A stretch of DNA of 60,497 bases from an uncultured bacterium (GCA_948469375.1 CAOKLO010000015.1:1-60497); one strand, 5' to 3'; positions 42,618-52,708 are shown, counted from the stretch's first letter. Numbers and translations are program-made. The notes: generated from the letters alone by a model not told the origin.

Positions 42618-45422
42618 ATGGCTGTAATGCTGTTGGAATGGATTGCTACCTCCGTGTTTCTGATTTTGGTGGTGCTGGCCCTCCGCGCCGCGTTGGGGAA
42701 GCGGATGAGCGCCGGCGCGCGTTACGCCTTGTGGGCGGTGGTGCTGGTGCGGCTGCTGGTGCCGGTGCAGCTGTTTACCTCTCCCATCGCCGGGACGTGG
42801 GTGGTAACGGAAAAACGGACGGAATATGATGTGGCGGACTGGCCGTCTGTATCCGCCGCTGTGCCGGACGTCCCTGCGGGCAACGCGCTGGGCCTGCCGG
42901 TGAACAACGCGGCGGGAGGAAGCGCTCCCACGCTCCCTGAGCCGCCGGTGCCGCCTGACGCGCCGGAGCCGCCCGACCTGGGCAATCCGCCGGGATGGCT
43001 GGCGAATTTGGGCTGGATATGGCTGGCCGGGTCGGCGGCGGTGGCGCTGGTATTCCTGGCATCAAATCTGCGGTTTTACCGGAGGCTGCGGGGGGAGCGC
43101 ATTCCGATGGAGCACTCAGAATGCCCCGTGCGGGCGTATGTGGTGGCGGGGCTTCCCTCCCCGTGCCTGTTCGGAATCCTCAAACCCGCGGTCTATGTCA
43201 CCCCCGAGGCGTCGGCGGACCCGGATATGCTCCGCCATGTGCTGGCCCACGAATACACCCACCTGCGCCACGGCGACCACCTTTGGAGCCTCCTGCGATG
43301 CGCGGCGCTGGCGGTCCACTGGTGGAATCCGCTGGTGTGGGCGTCGGCGGCGCTCAGCCGGCGGGACGGGGAGCTGGCCTGTGACGAGGGCGCGCTGAAG
43401 CGGTTGGGCGACAGCGAGCGGCTGGGATATGGCAATACCCTGCTGACCCTGGTCACGGCCAAGCCCCGGCCTGGGGACCTGTTCCGGTGCGCCACCACCA
43501 TGGCCGGGGACAAGAAAAGCCTCAAAGAGCGCATCAACCGCATTGCCGTGTCGCCCAAGCGGGTGGTGTGGGCGGTTGTGGCGGCGGTGTTGGTGACGGC
43601 CTTGGCCAGCGTGTGCGCCTTTGGACAGGCGGCGGAGCCGGAGGATGAGGCGGGGTCCTTGTCAAGTCCCGGTCCCGCGCCCTCCGCCGGCCAATCTGCG
43701 GCTCCTGCCTACGACGGCACGGTCCCCGAGCAGGTCCGGGCGGACGCGGAGGAATTTGTGCGCGGCAATTTCGAGGCCCTGCGGGACCGCGGCGTTTCCT
43801 TCGGCCTGGACGGTGCGGTGGTGGTGGACGACCTGCCGGAGCTGGACGAATGGCGCATTGACAGCCTGACGGGACCCTATTGGAGCGGCGAACAATACTG
43901 GGAGCTGCTGCACATCCAAAGGCGGGTGGAGGTGTGGAATGTGGTCTACTCCTTCCACACCACCCCGGAGACCCGGGACAAGGCGTGGAACCTGGCCAAC
44001 GGGGCCACCGAGCTGACCGAGGACGGCTGGCTCACCCCCATCAACTACGGCGCGGAATACCTGGTGTATGAGCTGGGGGAGGACGGAAGCCGGACCCTGC
44101 TCACCACCACCTTCGGTGAGGTGGGCGAGTTTGTGGGGAGCGTAAATTTCCGCAGAAATCTGCGTATTGAGCTGTCCGGAGGCGGCGTGCCAGAGGACAT
44201 GGCGGACGCCTATTTTGTGGAGGAGCACGCCGGGTTCCCCCTGTCCGACCTGGGCCATGGGGTGGATCTGAACCGCAACGGCGTGCCGGAGCTGGTGCAG
44301 GTGGTGGAAATTGAGGACTATGGAAGCAGACAGGTGGAGGTCTGGGAGGAAAACCAGCTTTTGTGGGCGGACGAGGCCAACACCGCCCATGTGGGCTGGA
44401 ACGCCGTGTTCCTGTGCACCCTGGACGGGGAGGACTATCTCCTGCGTTACCATCCCACCATGTATCAGGGACACGCCACCTATGAATATGAGCTGTTCAC
44501 CCTGGAGAACGGGCGGGAAACGGTGGTCAAGACCGGCTATGTGGAGTTCGATATCAATTTCCACCCGCTGTTCCAGTATTACGACTTCGACCCGGAGGCC
44601 ATTGCCGCCTTTATGGACGAGGTCAACGGCCTGCTGGCAGACAGCGTACAGCTTGTCAATACCGACGGCGACCTGGTGAGGGCGTTCGAGCGCGAGGGGC
44701 GGCTGTACGACAGCCTGAGCTGGCTGGACGGCTGGGAGCCTGCCTTTGCCCGGGACGGGGACAAGTCCCTGCTGGAAAACCTGCGGGACTTCAAGGCGGC
44801 CATGGAGGCGGAGTGGTATGCGGAGGAGCCGGTGCTGTCCCTGGTGAGTGACATCAAGGGAAACGAGGCCCGCGTCTGGCTCAGGTATCAGGACAGAAGC
44901 ACCCAGTTTGACGCGCTCTGGGAGTGGGGGTTTCAGCCTGAGGAGGCGGTGAACGCCCAGGTGCTGGACTTGAACGGGGACGGGAAAAATGAGGTCGTGT
45001 TCTCCCTGGTAGAAGGCCATGGCACCGGCTGCCTGGTGGAAAACCTCTATGTGTTCGACGCCGAGACGTTGGAGCAGTATGATACCTCCGCCTTTACCGA
45101 ACTGATTTTAGGTTCCATTCGGTCCACCGGGGACATGGACAACTTTTACCTTTCCGGTTTTGGGCTGGACTTGACCATTCCCAAAAGCGAGGCCCGGGCG
45201 AAGAACCCTGACGCGCCCATGGCGGACAAGCTGGGCTTTGGCGATATCATCCGCTATACCGTCAAGGACGGCCAGGTGTCCTGCTGGCTGGGCATTGACG
45301 CCGGCATGGGCATCAACTACATCGGCTATATTCAAGTTCCAGTGCGGCTGAGTCCCTCGGGCGGCTTGTCCTGCGACCAGGCGCAGTATGTGGAAGGGGA
45401 GCCGTCGGACCCGCTGTTTTAG
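42618..45422 (+). CDS. BlaR1-like M56 metallopeptidase with large novel sensor domain
   Basis: 934 residues. The N-terminal half is the M56 membrane protease: hydrophobic segments near 5-30, 35-55, 130-155 and 315-335, with zinc-site HEYTHLRHGD (about 210-219) and later E in DGELACDEGAL. A BlaR1 would continue with a penicillin-binding domain carrying SxxK. Instead about 590 residues follow, with two VCBS/FG-GAP-like Ca motifs (HGVDLNRNGVPELVQV and VLDLNGDGKNEVVFS). The signal sensed is therefore not obviously a beta-lactam. Directly abuts blaI, so it is the likely anti-repressor protease. Confidence 0.88.
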   Translation: MAVMLLEWIATSVFLILVVLALRAALGKRMSAGARYALWAVVLVRLLVPVQLFTSPIAGTWVVTEKRTEYDVADWPSVSAAVPDVPAGNALGLPVNNAAGGSAPTLPEPPVPPDAPEPPDLGNPPGWLANLGWIWLAGSAAVALVFLASNLRFYRRLRGERIPMEHSECPVRAYVVAGLPSPCLFGILKPAVYVTPEASADPDMLRHVLAHEYTHLRHGDHLWSLLRCAALAVHWWNPLVWASAALSRRDGELACDEGALKRLGDSERLGYGNTLLTLVTAKPRPGDLFRCATTMAGDKKSLKERINRIAVSPKRVVWAVVAAVLVTALASVCAFGQAAEPEDEAGSLSSPGPAPSAGQSAAPAYDGTVPEQVRADAEEFVRGNFEALRDRGVSFGLDGAVVVDDLPELDEWRIDSLTGPYWSGEQYWELLHIQRRVEVWNVVYSFHTTPETRDKAWNLANGATELTEDGWLTPINYGAEYLVYELGEDGSRTLLTTTFGEVGEFVGSVNFRRNLRIELSGGGVPEDMADAYFVEEHAGFPLSDLGHGVDLNRNGVPELVQVVEIEDYGSRQVEVWEENQLLWADEANTAHVGWNAVFLCTLDGEDYLLRYHPTMYQGHATYEYELFTLENGRETVVKTGYVEFDINFHPLFQYYDFDPEAIAAFMDEVNGLLADSVQLVNTDGDLVRAFEREGRLYDSLSWLDGWEPAFARDGDKSLLENLRDFKAAMEAEWYAEEPVLSLVSDIKGNEARVWLRYQDRSTQFDALWEWGFQPEEAVNAQVLDLNGDGKNEVVFSLVEGHGTGCLVENLYVFDAETLEQYDTSAFTELILGSIRSTGDMDNFYLSGFGLDLTIPKSEARAKNPDAPMADKLGFGDIIRYTVKDGQVSCWLGIDAGMGINYIGYIQVPVRLSPSGGLSCDQAQYVEGEPSDPLF

Positions 45423-45440
45423 AATCAAGAAAGGGACGGA

Positions 45441-45470
45441 CCGCCGGGGCAAGCGCCCCGGCGGTTTTTT
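45441..45470 (+). terminator. Terminator of blaI-M56 operon
   Basis: CCGCCGGGGC-AAGC-GCCCCGGCGG followed by TTTTTT. Confidence 0.93.
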
Positions 45471-45539
45471 GACCTGAAATGGCAAATTGCCCAAGAGAAG
45501 GAGAATTTGCCGGATGGAGCGGGAAATGGAAATCCCTTA

Positions 45540-45568
45540 TTGACACAGGAATGTGAATTCGATATAAT
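45540..45568 (+). promoter_or_regulatory. Consensus promoter of opp operon
   Basis: TTGACA (45540-45545), 17-bp spacer, TATAAT (45563-45568): a perfect sigma-A consensus, implying strong transcription of the peptide transporter operon. It lies about 300 nt before the first gene. Confidence 0.85.
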
Positions 45569-45574
45569 AAACTA

Positions 45575-45871
45575 TGCATATTATAAGCGGGGTACTGTGA
45601 CAAACCACCAAATGAAGCCTTGGCGTTTGCGTTCTGCAAAAAACGCGGCGCGTCGTTGCCTGAGTGACAGGGCCGCGCCGCTTTTTATGTTGCCGCTTTT
45701 ATGCGGCAGCGCTTTCATAGTGAAAACGGGATATATCCCGTTTTTCTGTCCCCTGAGACGGGGACAGAATCCGCCCTTACGACAGGGCGTTGGAGTGGAT
45801 TTAACCCTGCGGGATGGGCGGCTTCCGTTTTGCCCGGTTAAATATAAATATCAGACATTAGGAGGATAAAT
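45575..45871 (+). promoter_or_regulatory. Long structured leader of opp operon
   Basis: About 295 nt of leader without a convincing gene. Successive hairpins: GCGGCGCG ... CGCGCCGC followed by TTTTT (about 45653-45685, terminator-like), TGCCGC-TTTTA-TGCGGCA, AAAACGGGAT-AT-ATCCCGTTTT (45722-45744, again T-rich at its end), and CTGTCCCC-TGAGA-CGGGGACAG. Two terminator-like stems before the first gene suggest attenuation. I recognise no known riboswitch class. GGAGG precedes the first start codon. Confidence 0.5.
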
Positions 45872-48172
45872 ATGAAGAAGTTCGTAAGCCTGATGCTGGC
45901 GCTGGCCATGCTGATGAGCCTGTTCGCCTGCGGCAACGGCGACAGCGCCGCCAGCAATCCGCCCGAGGGCAGCAAGGAGCCCGGGAACGAAACCCAGCTG
46001 GGCGAGTTCGTCCCCTACACCTATGACGACGAGAGCGTCTATATGGCCGCTATGGGCGACTACTATGAGGCCCTGCTCAAGGCCAAGGAGTCCGACGACG
46101 TGGACGAGACGTTCGCGCTGATGGCCCTGGCCGAAGGCAAGCTGATGGAGACCGGCACCCTCCAGATTTGGAAGGGCGACGGCGGCGGCTACACCATGAA
46201 CCGCATTGTGGACAAATCCAAGCCCACCGTCCTGTGGGGCAGCGACTCCGACCGCTATGAGAACGCCATCGTCACCGAGGAGATCCTCAAGGGCGAGGAC
46301 CGGGACGCCCTGCTGGCCCTGTGGTCCGAGAAGGCGGGCACCGGCGAGTATGAGCAGGCCGCCAAGGACTACCTGACCGGCGCCGGCTATACCCTCAAGC
46401 ATGAGATGGGCTATTGGGACTACGCCGCCGACCCCGAGACCTGGGATGTGCTGACCGCGTGGACCAACACCGTGAGCCGCCCCCTGTGCCATGTGGTGGA
46501 GGGCCTGGTGAAGTACGACATGGAGAATGAGATCCAGCCCGCCCTGGCCGAGAGCTGGGAGGAGGGCACCGGCACCCTCATGGTCGCTCAGCGGGATGAA
46601 GAGGGCAATGTGGTCGAGGACGAGGACGGCAACCCCGTTATGGAGGAGCAGACCTTTACCACCTGGACCTTCCACATCCGCGAGGGCCTGATCTGGACCG
46701 ATTCCCAGGGCCGTAGGCTGGACGACATCAAGGCCGACGACTGGGTGGCCTCCATGCAGCACGTGATGGACTATTTCGGCGAGAGTTCCGCCGAGGTGGC
46801 CGCTCCCATCATTGTCAACGGCACCGCCTACTGTGAAGGCGAGATCACCGACTTCTCCGAGGTGGGTGTGAAGGCCGTGGATGACCACACCCTGGTCTAC
46901 TACCTGACCCGCCCCGTCCCCACCTTTGAGTCCATGCTGACCTACTGCGGCCTGTTCGCCCCCCTGTGCCGCAGCTACTATGTCTCCCAGGGCGGCACCT
47001 TCGGCGTGGATACCCACGACAACGGCACCTACGGCTCCAGCCCCGACAACATCGGCTACTGCGGGCCCTACCTGATCAAGAGCTACACCCCGCTGAACTC
47101 CATCATCTATGAGGAGAACCCCAGCTACTGGAACGCGGGCAACCTGAACATCACCCGGCTGGTCTGGCCGTACAACGACGGCAAGGACGCGCTGAAGATT
47201 TACGACGATTTCCTGAATGGAATCGTGGACCGCTGCGGCCTGGGCCCCACCCCCCTGCAGAAGTGCCGGGAGGACGGCAATTTTGACCCCTATGTCCGCA
47301 CCATCGAGCTGGAGGGCACCACCCGTATCGGCTTCACCAACCTGAACCGCCAGATGTTCCACCTGTACAACGACGCCAACGCCTGCCTCTCCCCCCAGAG
47401 CCATGAGAGCGCGGACTCCATCGACCGCTTCAACGGCGTGGTGACCTCCGACATTCTGGACGACGCCGCCCGCACCCACTCCGCCATGAACAACCTGAAC
47501 TTCCGCCTGGCCCTGTCCTTCGGCTGGGACCGCGCCTCCTTCAACGCCCAGTTCGTGGGTGAGGAGCTCAAGGAGCTGTCCCTGCGCAACACCTACGTGC
47601 CCGGCAACTTCGTGGCCCTGGGCAAGGACGTGACCGTGGACATCAACGGCACCCCCACCACCTTCCCCGCCGGCACCTACTACGGTGAGATCGCCCAGGC
47701 GCAGATCGACGCCGACGGCTATCCCATCAAGGTTTGGGACCCCGAGGCCAACGGCGGACTGGGCTCCGGCGACGGCTTCGACGGCTACTACAACGTGGAC
47801 AACGCCCGGGAGTACCTGGCAAAGGCCGCTGAGGAGCTGGCCGCCGTGGGTGTGGAGGTCTCCAAGGAGAATCCCATCCAGATCGACTACTACTACGGCG
47901 CCCACGCCGAGAGCTTTGTCAACCGCGCTCAGGCCTATAAGCAGAGCATCGAGAGCTCCCTGGAGGGCATGGTCATCGTCAACCTGATTGCCTGCGCTGA
48001 CCAGCAGCAGCTCAACGCCACCAACTTCCTGAACCCCACCGGCGCGGAGGACTGCGTGGACGTGGCCATCGGCACCGGCTGGTCCGCCGACTACGAGGAC
48101 CCCGCCTCCTATCTGGACAACCTGCTGCCCTTCGGCAACGGCTACCAGTGCAAGAACCTGGGCGTGTGGTAA
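45872..48172 (+). CDS. Peptide ABC transporter substrate-binding lipoprotein
   Basis: 766 residues. Lipoprotein signal (SLMLALAMLMSLFACGN, lipidated Cys about 20), an acidic linker, and a family-5 solute-binding fold: FHIREGLIWTDSQGR, NIGYCGPYLIKSYTPLN, NFRLALSFGWDRASF. About 200 residues longer than usual OppA/DppA, with an extra N-terminal section (about 35-180). AGGAGG before ATG 45872 and strong codon bias suggest high expression. First of an operon with two permeases and two ATPases, importing oligopeptides or similar amphipathic substrates. Confidence 0.92.
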   Translation: MKKFVSLMLALAMLMSLFACGNGDSAASNPPEGSKEPGNETQLGEFVPYTYDDESVYMAAMGDYYEALLKAKESDDVDETFALMALAEGKLMETGTLQIWKGDGGGYTMNRIVDKSKPTVLWGSDSDRYENAIVTEEILKGEDRDALLALWSEKAGTGEYEQAAKDYLTGAGYTLKHEMGYWDYAADPETWDVLTAWTNTVSRPLCHVVEGLVKYDMENEIQPALAESWEEGTGTLMVAQRDEEGNVVEDEDGNPVMEEQTFTTWTFHIREGLIWTDSQGRRLDDIKADDWVASMQHVMDYFGESSAEVAAPIIVNGTAYCEGEITDFSEVGVKAVDDHTLVYYLTRPVPTFESMLTYCGLFAPLCRSYYVSQGGTFGVDTHDNGTYGSSPDNIGYCGPYLIKSYTPLNSIIYEENPSYWNAGNLNITRLVWPYNDGKDALKIYDDFLNGIVDRCGLGPTPLQKCREDGNFDPYVRTIELEGTTRIGFTNLNRQMFHLYNDANACLSPQSHESADSIDRFNGVVTSDILDDAARTHSAMNNLNFRLALSFGWDRASFNAQFVGEELKELSLRNTYVPGNFVALGKDVTVDINGTPTTFPAGTYYGEIAQAQIDADGYPIKVWDPEANGGLGSGDGFDGYYNVDNAREYLAKAAEELAAVGVEVSKENPIQIDYYYGAHAESFVNRAQAYKQSIESSLEGMVIVNLIACADQQQLNATNFLNPTGAEDCVDVAIGTGWSADYEDPASYLDNLLPFGNGYQCKNLGVW

Positions 48173-48220
48173 GCCGCCGGATGTTGTAAAGACGTCTTTG
48201 TAAAAGATCGATCATATCGC

Positions 48221-48344
48221 GCGTGCAGGAGAATGGTGCGTGCCATTCTCCTGTACGCGTATCCGGACAAAAAGTCCCCCCCTTACGGGGGAGGAAACGG
48301 ACCGCCCCGGGCGGAACGGTTCTGAAAATACCGTTTCCTCCCCC
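48221..48344. repeat. Intercistronic palindromes between SBP and permease genes
   Basis: Two large hairpins. GCGTGCAGGAGAATGG pairs with CCATTCTCCTGTACGC (48221-48259). GGGGGAGGAAACGG (48287-48300) pairs with CCGTTTCCTCCCCC (48331-48344), enclosing CCGCCCCGGGCGG. Neither has a T tract, so they are more likely 3' stabilisers of the binding-protein message or a REP-like repeat than terminators. Confidence 0.7.
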
Positions 48345-48382
48345 GCGAGGGGGGCAGAACGGAAGATTAGGTGCGTGATATC

Positions 48383-49954
48383 ATGGGAAAATACTTGCTC
48401 AAGCGTATCCTGCACGGCGTGGTTTCCATCATCCTTGTGGTCACCATCGTCATGGTGCTGATTTACTCCATGCTGGACCGGGAACAGGTGTTCTCCGCCG
48501 ACAGCGCCTTCGGGCGGCAGGCGTCCAACAGCCGTGTTGTTTACGCCTACAACAAATGGGAGCAGTACGGCTATTTGGACTACGTCCCCTACACGGATTG
48601 GCTGAACGAGCTGGCCCGGAATGGAGAAATTGACGAGAAGACCCGCGCCGGAGCCGCCACCATCGGCCGTAAGCCGGAAAGCGATTCCAAGCTGGCGGGG
48701 ACATATGTGGAGAGATTCACTGAATACTACGAATCGCAGGGGTACGAAGTGATTCGGCTGAACGCCGTGCTGAACGGCAACAAGGTCATCAACGGCGGAC
48801 AGCAGCAGCTGTTTGCTACCAAGGACCTGCCGCTGGTGGGCCGCGTGTGGAAATACTTCACCGGTCTGGTGGAGCTGGACAACATCCACAAGGCGGATGA
48901 GGCGGAGGGCGAGCGCGGCTTGACCTTTACCCTCTATGACCCGGTGTACGGCGGGGAGAAGTTTGCCCCGGCCATCATTGGCAACGGCACTTTGCATAAA
49001 TACCTGCTGTATGTGGACGGCCAGTTCCCCTTTGTCCATCAGAACTTTGCCACCATCCGGCTGGGCACCTCCTACACGGTGAACCAGGGCGTGGACGTGG
49101 CGGACACCATGAGCCGCAGTCAGGGCTCCTACACGCTGCGGACCATGACCTTCCCCACGGGCCATGCGGAGGACAGCGCGGACGACCTGCACACCGCCAC
49201 CTACCTCCTGGACAGCCGTGAGGCCAACACCCTCAACCAGGAGCGCTTTACCGACGACTACACCGTGGTGAGTACGGTGAAGAACGGCTTCTCCAAGCTG
49301 GGCTACTCCTTTGTCATCGGCATCCTGGCGGTGATCATGTCCTACTGCCTGGGTCTGCCTCTGGGCGTGCTGTGTGCGCTGAACAAGGACAGGCTCATCG
49401 ACAAGCTGTGCATGATCTACACGGTGTTCATCATCGCGGTGCCCTCTCTGGCGTATATCTTCCTGTTTAAGGGGATTGGCGGCTCGGTGTTCAAGCTGCC
49501 CACCACCTTTGACATGGAGTCCACCAGCAAGCTGATTTTCGTGCTGCCCATCGTGTCGCTGGCGCTGCCCTCCATTGCCAACCTGATGAAGTGGCTGCGC
49601 CGGTATATGGTGGATCAGATGAGCTCCGACTATGTGAAGTTTGCCCGGTCCGGCGGCCTGTCGGAGGGGGAAATCTTCAGTAAGCACATCATGAAAAACG
49701 CGGTCATCCCCATTGTTCACGGCATTCCGGCCAGCGTGCTGGGCGCCATGACGGGCGCCATCATCACCGAGCGCGTGTATGTGGTCCCCGGCGCCGGCAA
49801 CCTGCTGACCGAGGCCATCAACAAATTCGATAACGGCGTCATTGTTGGCGTAACGCTGTTCTACGCGGTGCTGTCCGTGACGGCCGTCATCCTGGGCGAC
49901 GTGCTGATGGCTACGGTGGACCCGCGAATCTCGTTCTCGACGAAGGATAGGTGA
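48383..49954 (+). CDS. Peptide ABC transporter permease (OppB type), enlarged
   Basis: About 523 residues from ATG 48383. N-terminal LLKRILHGVVSIILVVTIVMVL membrane helix of OppB/DppB, then about 270 residues of predicted extracytoplasmic domain (about 30-300) not present in classical OppB of about 310 residues. The usual five-helix permease core follows, with the EAA-like cytoplasmic loop GGLSEGEIFSKHIMKNAVIPI. The inserted domain sits where OppB normally has a periplasmic loop and would face the binding protein. Overlaps the next gene region by a few bases. Confidence 0.9.
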   Translation: MGKYLLKRILHGVVSIILVVTIVMVLIYSMLDREQVFSADSAFGRQASNSRVVYAYNKWEQYGYLDYVPYTDWLNELARNGEIDEKTRAGAATIGRKPESDSKLAGTYVERFTEYYESQGYEVIRLNAVLNGNKVINGGQQQLFATKDLPLVGRVWKYFTGLVELDNIHKADEAEGERGLTFTLYDPVYGGEKFAPAIIGNGTLHKYLLYVDGQFPFVHQNFATIRLGTSYTVNQGVDVADTMSRSQGSYTLRTMTFPTGHAEDSADDLHTATYLLDSREANTLNQERFTDDYTVVSTVKNGFSKLGYSFVIGILAVIMSYCLGLPLGVLCALNKDRLIDKLCMIYTVFIIAVPSLAYIFLFKGIGGSVFKLPTTFDMESTSKLIFVLPIVSLALPSIANLMKWLRRYMVDQMSSDYVKFARSGGLSEGEIFSKHIMKNAVIPIVHGIPASVLGAMTGAIITERVYVVPGAGNLLTEAINKFDNGVIVGVTLFYAVLSVTAVILGDVLMATVDPRISFSTKDR

Positions 49955-49959
49955 GAGCT

Positions 49960-50934
49960 ATGGAGCATGATTTTGATTTGAAGAAATTGGGCATGACCGA
50001 GGAGGAGCTGTTTTCCCCCGTCGCCCACAGCGATTTGGAGTCGGAAAAGATCACCGCGCCCCGCTATTCCTACTGGCAGTCGGTGTTCCGTGTGTTTTTC
50101 CGGAAGAAGCTGAACATTGTCATTCTGAGCGTCCTGGCTCTGCTGATTGCTTTCGCGTATATCTATCCCATGGTGACGGAATACGACAAGTTCGGTGAGC
50201 TGCTCAACCCGGACGTGAAGCACCTGTCCCCCCGGGCGGCGCTGGAGTATTACGGCGGCAACCTGCGGTATATGCTGGGCACCGGCGCGGCGGGCCAGTC
50301 CACCTTCGACGCCATGTGGAACGGCGCACGGATCTCCATCTCCCTGGCGTTCATCTGCGGCGCCATCAATATGACCATCGGCGTGCTCATCGGCGCGGTG
50401 TGGGGGTTCTCCAAGAAAGTGGACGCTTTCATGATGGAGGTCTACAACGTGCTGGGCAACGTGCCCTATATCCTGCTGATCTCGGTGCTGCTGATGCTGT
50501 TCCCCCCCACCTTCTGGACCATGGTGTTCGCGCTGACGGTCACTGGCTGGCTGTCCATCGCCTATCAAATCCGTATCCAGGTGGTTATCATCCGGGACCG
50601 TGAATACAATCTGGCGTCAAGGTGCCTGGGCACCTCCACAGGCAAAATCGCCATGAAGAACATCTTGCCCTTTATGACCTCCGTGATCGTGACCCTGCTT
50701 GCCACGGAGATCCCCTCCTATATCTCTTATGAGGTGTTCCTAGCCTATATCGGCCGCGGCATTTCCGAGATGTCCCTGGGACGCCTGATTTTTGAGGCGG
50801 AGAGCTCTATGGTCACCCCCGGCTGGCAGTTTGAGTTCTGGAGTCCTGTGGCGATTTCCGCCATCATCACCGTGGTGCTGTACGTGGTCGGCCTGAACCT
50901 GGGCGACGCGTCCGACCCCAGGACCCATATGTAA
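49960..50934 (+). CDS. Peptide ABC transporter permease (OppC type)
   Basis: About 324 residues from ATG 49960 (AGGTGAG upstream; a GTG at 49951 overlaps the previous stop). Six predicted membrane helices: SVLALLIAFAYIYPMV first, and the core with SISLAFICGAINMTIGVLIGAVWG. EAA loop ASRCLGTSTGKIAMKNILPFM. Normal OppC length, unlike its partners. Forms the membrane channel with the OppB-type subunit. Confidence 0.93.
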   Translation: MEHDFDLKKLGMTEEELFSPVAHSDLESEKITAPRYSYWQSVFRVFFRKKLNIVILSVLALLIAFAYIYPMVTEYDKFGELLNPDVKHLSPRAALEYYGGNLRYMLGTGAAGQSTFDAMWNGARISISLAFICGAINMTIGVLIGAVWGFSKKVDAFMMEVYNVLGNVPYILLISVLLMLFPPTFWTMVFALTVTGWLSIAYQIRIQVVIIRDREYNLASRCLGTSTGKIAMKNILPFMTSVIVTLLATEIPSYISYEVFLAYIGRGISEMSLGRLIFEAESSMVTPGWQFEFWSPVAISAIITVVLYVVGLNLGDASDPRTHM

Positions 50935-50946
50935 GGGGGCGCGGCT

Positions 50947-52695
50947 ATGGAAGAGAAAAAGGTATTGCTGTCCATCAAGGATCTGGACGTAAAATTCCGG
51001 GTCCGGGGCAGGACGCTCACCGCCATCCGGGGTATCTCCCTGGACATCTATGAGAACGAGTCCATCGCCATCGTGGGCGAGTCGGGCTCCGGCAAGTCGG
51101 TGTTTACCAAGACTTTTGCGGGTATGCTGGACTCCAACGGCTATGTCAGCAACGGCTCCATCATTTTCAACGACGACGAGCTGGCGGACACCGTGGTGAA
51201 GGTGGACGCCTCGGCCATGTCTATGGTGGAGAAGATGAAGCGGCGGCTGGACGAGTACTCCAAGCTGGAGCTGGGCGCGGCCACCTACCGGCAGATTTTG
51301 GAGCTGGAGCGGGAGAAAAAGGAGAAAAGCGGGCTGAGCGGCGCGGAGCAGGAGGCCCAGGAGGCGGAGCTGCAAGAGCTTCTGCACAAGCGGACCGACG
51401 TGTACAATCTGAAGCAGACGCTGGACCCTGCCAAGGAGAAGGCCCGGATCAAGCAGGCCGCCGAGGAGATCAAGAACTACGACGAGAAGATCAAGGCGCT
51501 GAAAAAGAAGAACGAGCAGCTGGCCCGGGAGAAAAAGCACGCAGTGGACGCGGACGCGAAGTATATGAAGAGCTACAACGAGCGCATGGGCGGGCTCCAA
51601 GAGCAGTATAAAAGGGAAATCGCGGGGCAGCTCAGCCCGGAGACCTTGAAGCGCAACGAGATTTTGGCCAAGGAGGTCTACCTGTCCGTGGGCCGCTTCG
51701 GCATGAGAAAGCGGAGCAAGCTGGCAAATGGGCTGCTGGCGGCGCTGAAAAAGGCCATGCAGCTGGGCGTGGACCTGAATGATGAGGGCCAGCGCAACGC
51801 CGTATTTGACAACGTGGCCTTCCGGGTGCGCTACCTGGACGAGACGCCGGAGCAGCTCCACGGCACCTGTATCCTGAACCTGGCCAACGTGAAGGACGCC
51901 AAGGACTGGACCCAGATTCGCGGCAAGCGCATTGCCACCGTGTTCCAGGACCCCATGACCTCCCTGAATCCCATCATCACCATCGGCAAGCAGATCACCT
52001 CCATCATCCTCAAGCACCAGGACTGCACGGAGGCGGAGGCCCGCCGCCGGGCCCTGGAGCTGATGCACAAGGTGGGCATTCCCAACGCCGCCGCCCGGTT
52101 TGACGACTATCCCTTCCAGTATTCCGGCGGAATGCGCCAGCGCGTCGTCATTGCCATCGCGCTGTCCTGCCAGCCCAAGATCCTGATCTGCGACGAGCCC
52201 ACCACCGCGCTGGACGTGACCATTCAGGCCCAGATTTTGCAGCTCATCAAGGACCTGCAAAAGGAGTTTAACTATACCATCGTGTTCATCACCCACGATT
52301 TGGGCGTGGTGGCCAACATCGCCGACCGTGTGGCGGTGCTGTACGCCGGCCAGATCATCGAGCTGGGCAAGGTGGAGGAGGTCTTTTATGACCCCCGGCA
52401 CCCCTACACCTGGGCGCTGCTCAGTTCCCTGCCCCAGCTGGCCCAGAAGAATACCAAGCTGTATTCCATCACCGGTACGCCGCCTTCCCTGTACAACCAG
52501 ATCGTGGGCGACGCCTTCGCCCCCCGCAATCCCTACTGCCTCCAGATCGACACCGTCATGGAGCCGCCCATGTTCCAGGTCACCGGCACCCACTTTGCCA
52601 AGACCTGGCTGCTGGACCCCCGGGCGCCCAAGGTCGAGAAGCCGGAGGGCATTCAGGACATCCATCAGAAGCTGATGGAAGCATTCAATATTTAA
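50947..52695 (+). CDS. Peptide ABC transporter ATPase (OppD type) with coiled-coil insertion
   Basis: 582 residues against about 330 for OppD. Walker A GESGSGKS (44-51), then from about residue 80 to 320 an inserted helical region rich in Lys/Glu (ERELEKKEKSG-like runs, [19 protein letters not shown]) predicted to form coiled coils. The normal sequence resumes: Q-loop [12 protein letters not shown], signature [14 protein letters not shown], Walker [14 protein letters not shown]-loop FITHDLGVV and the C-terminal oligopeptide-transporter tail (APRNPYC). Reading frame and codon use are continuous through the insertion, so it is a real domain. Confidence 0.92.
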   Translation: MEEKKVLLSIKDLDVKFRVRGRTLTAIRGISLDIYENESIAIVGESGSGKSVFTKTFAGMLDSNGYVSNGSIIFNDDELADTVVKVDASAMSMVEKMKRRLDEYSKLELGAATYRQILELEREKKEKSGLSGAEQEAQEAELQELLHKRTDVYNLKQTLDPAKEKARIKQAAEEIKNYDEKIKALKKKNEQLAREKKHAVDADAKYMKSYNERMGGLQEQYKREIAGQLSPETLKRNEILAKEVYLSVGRFGMRKRSKLANGLLAALKKAMQLGVDLNDEGQRNAVFDNVAFRVRYLDETPEQLHGTCILNLANVKDAKDWTQIRGKRIATVFQDPMTSLNPIITIGKQITSIILKHQDCTEAEARRRALELMHKVGIPNAAARFDDYPFQYSGGMRQRVVIAIALSCQPKILICDEPTTALDVTIQAQILQLIKDLQKEFNYTIVFITHDLGVVANIADRVAVLYAGQIIELGKVEEVFYDPRHPYTWALLSSLPQLAQKNTKLYSITGTPPSLYNQIVGDAFAPRNPYCLQIDTVMEPPMFQVTGTHFAKTWLLDPRAPKVEKPEGIQDIHQKLMEAFNI

Positions 52696-52708
52696 GGAGG
52701 GCGGGACT

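Noticed and set aside
42618-45422. Beta-lactam resistance regulator in the strict sense
   Set aside because: No SxxK/SxN/KTG penicillin-binding motifs were found in the outer domain and no beta-lactamase or PBP2a gene adjoins, so the BlaR1 name is used only for the protease half.
45507-45869. A 120-codon frame in the opp leader
   Set aside because: It starts upstream of the predicted promoter -35 element, has no family features and runs through terminator-like hairpins. More likely non-coding leader.
48287-48344. Intrinsic terminator between the binding-protein and permease genes
   Set aside because: The stem is strong but is followed by GCGAGGGGGG, not a T tract, and the transporter genes downstream have no promoter of their own that I can recognise.
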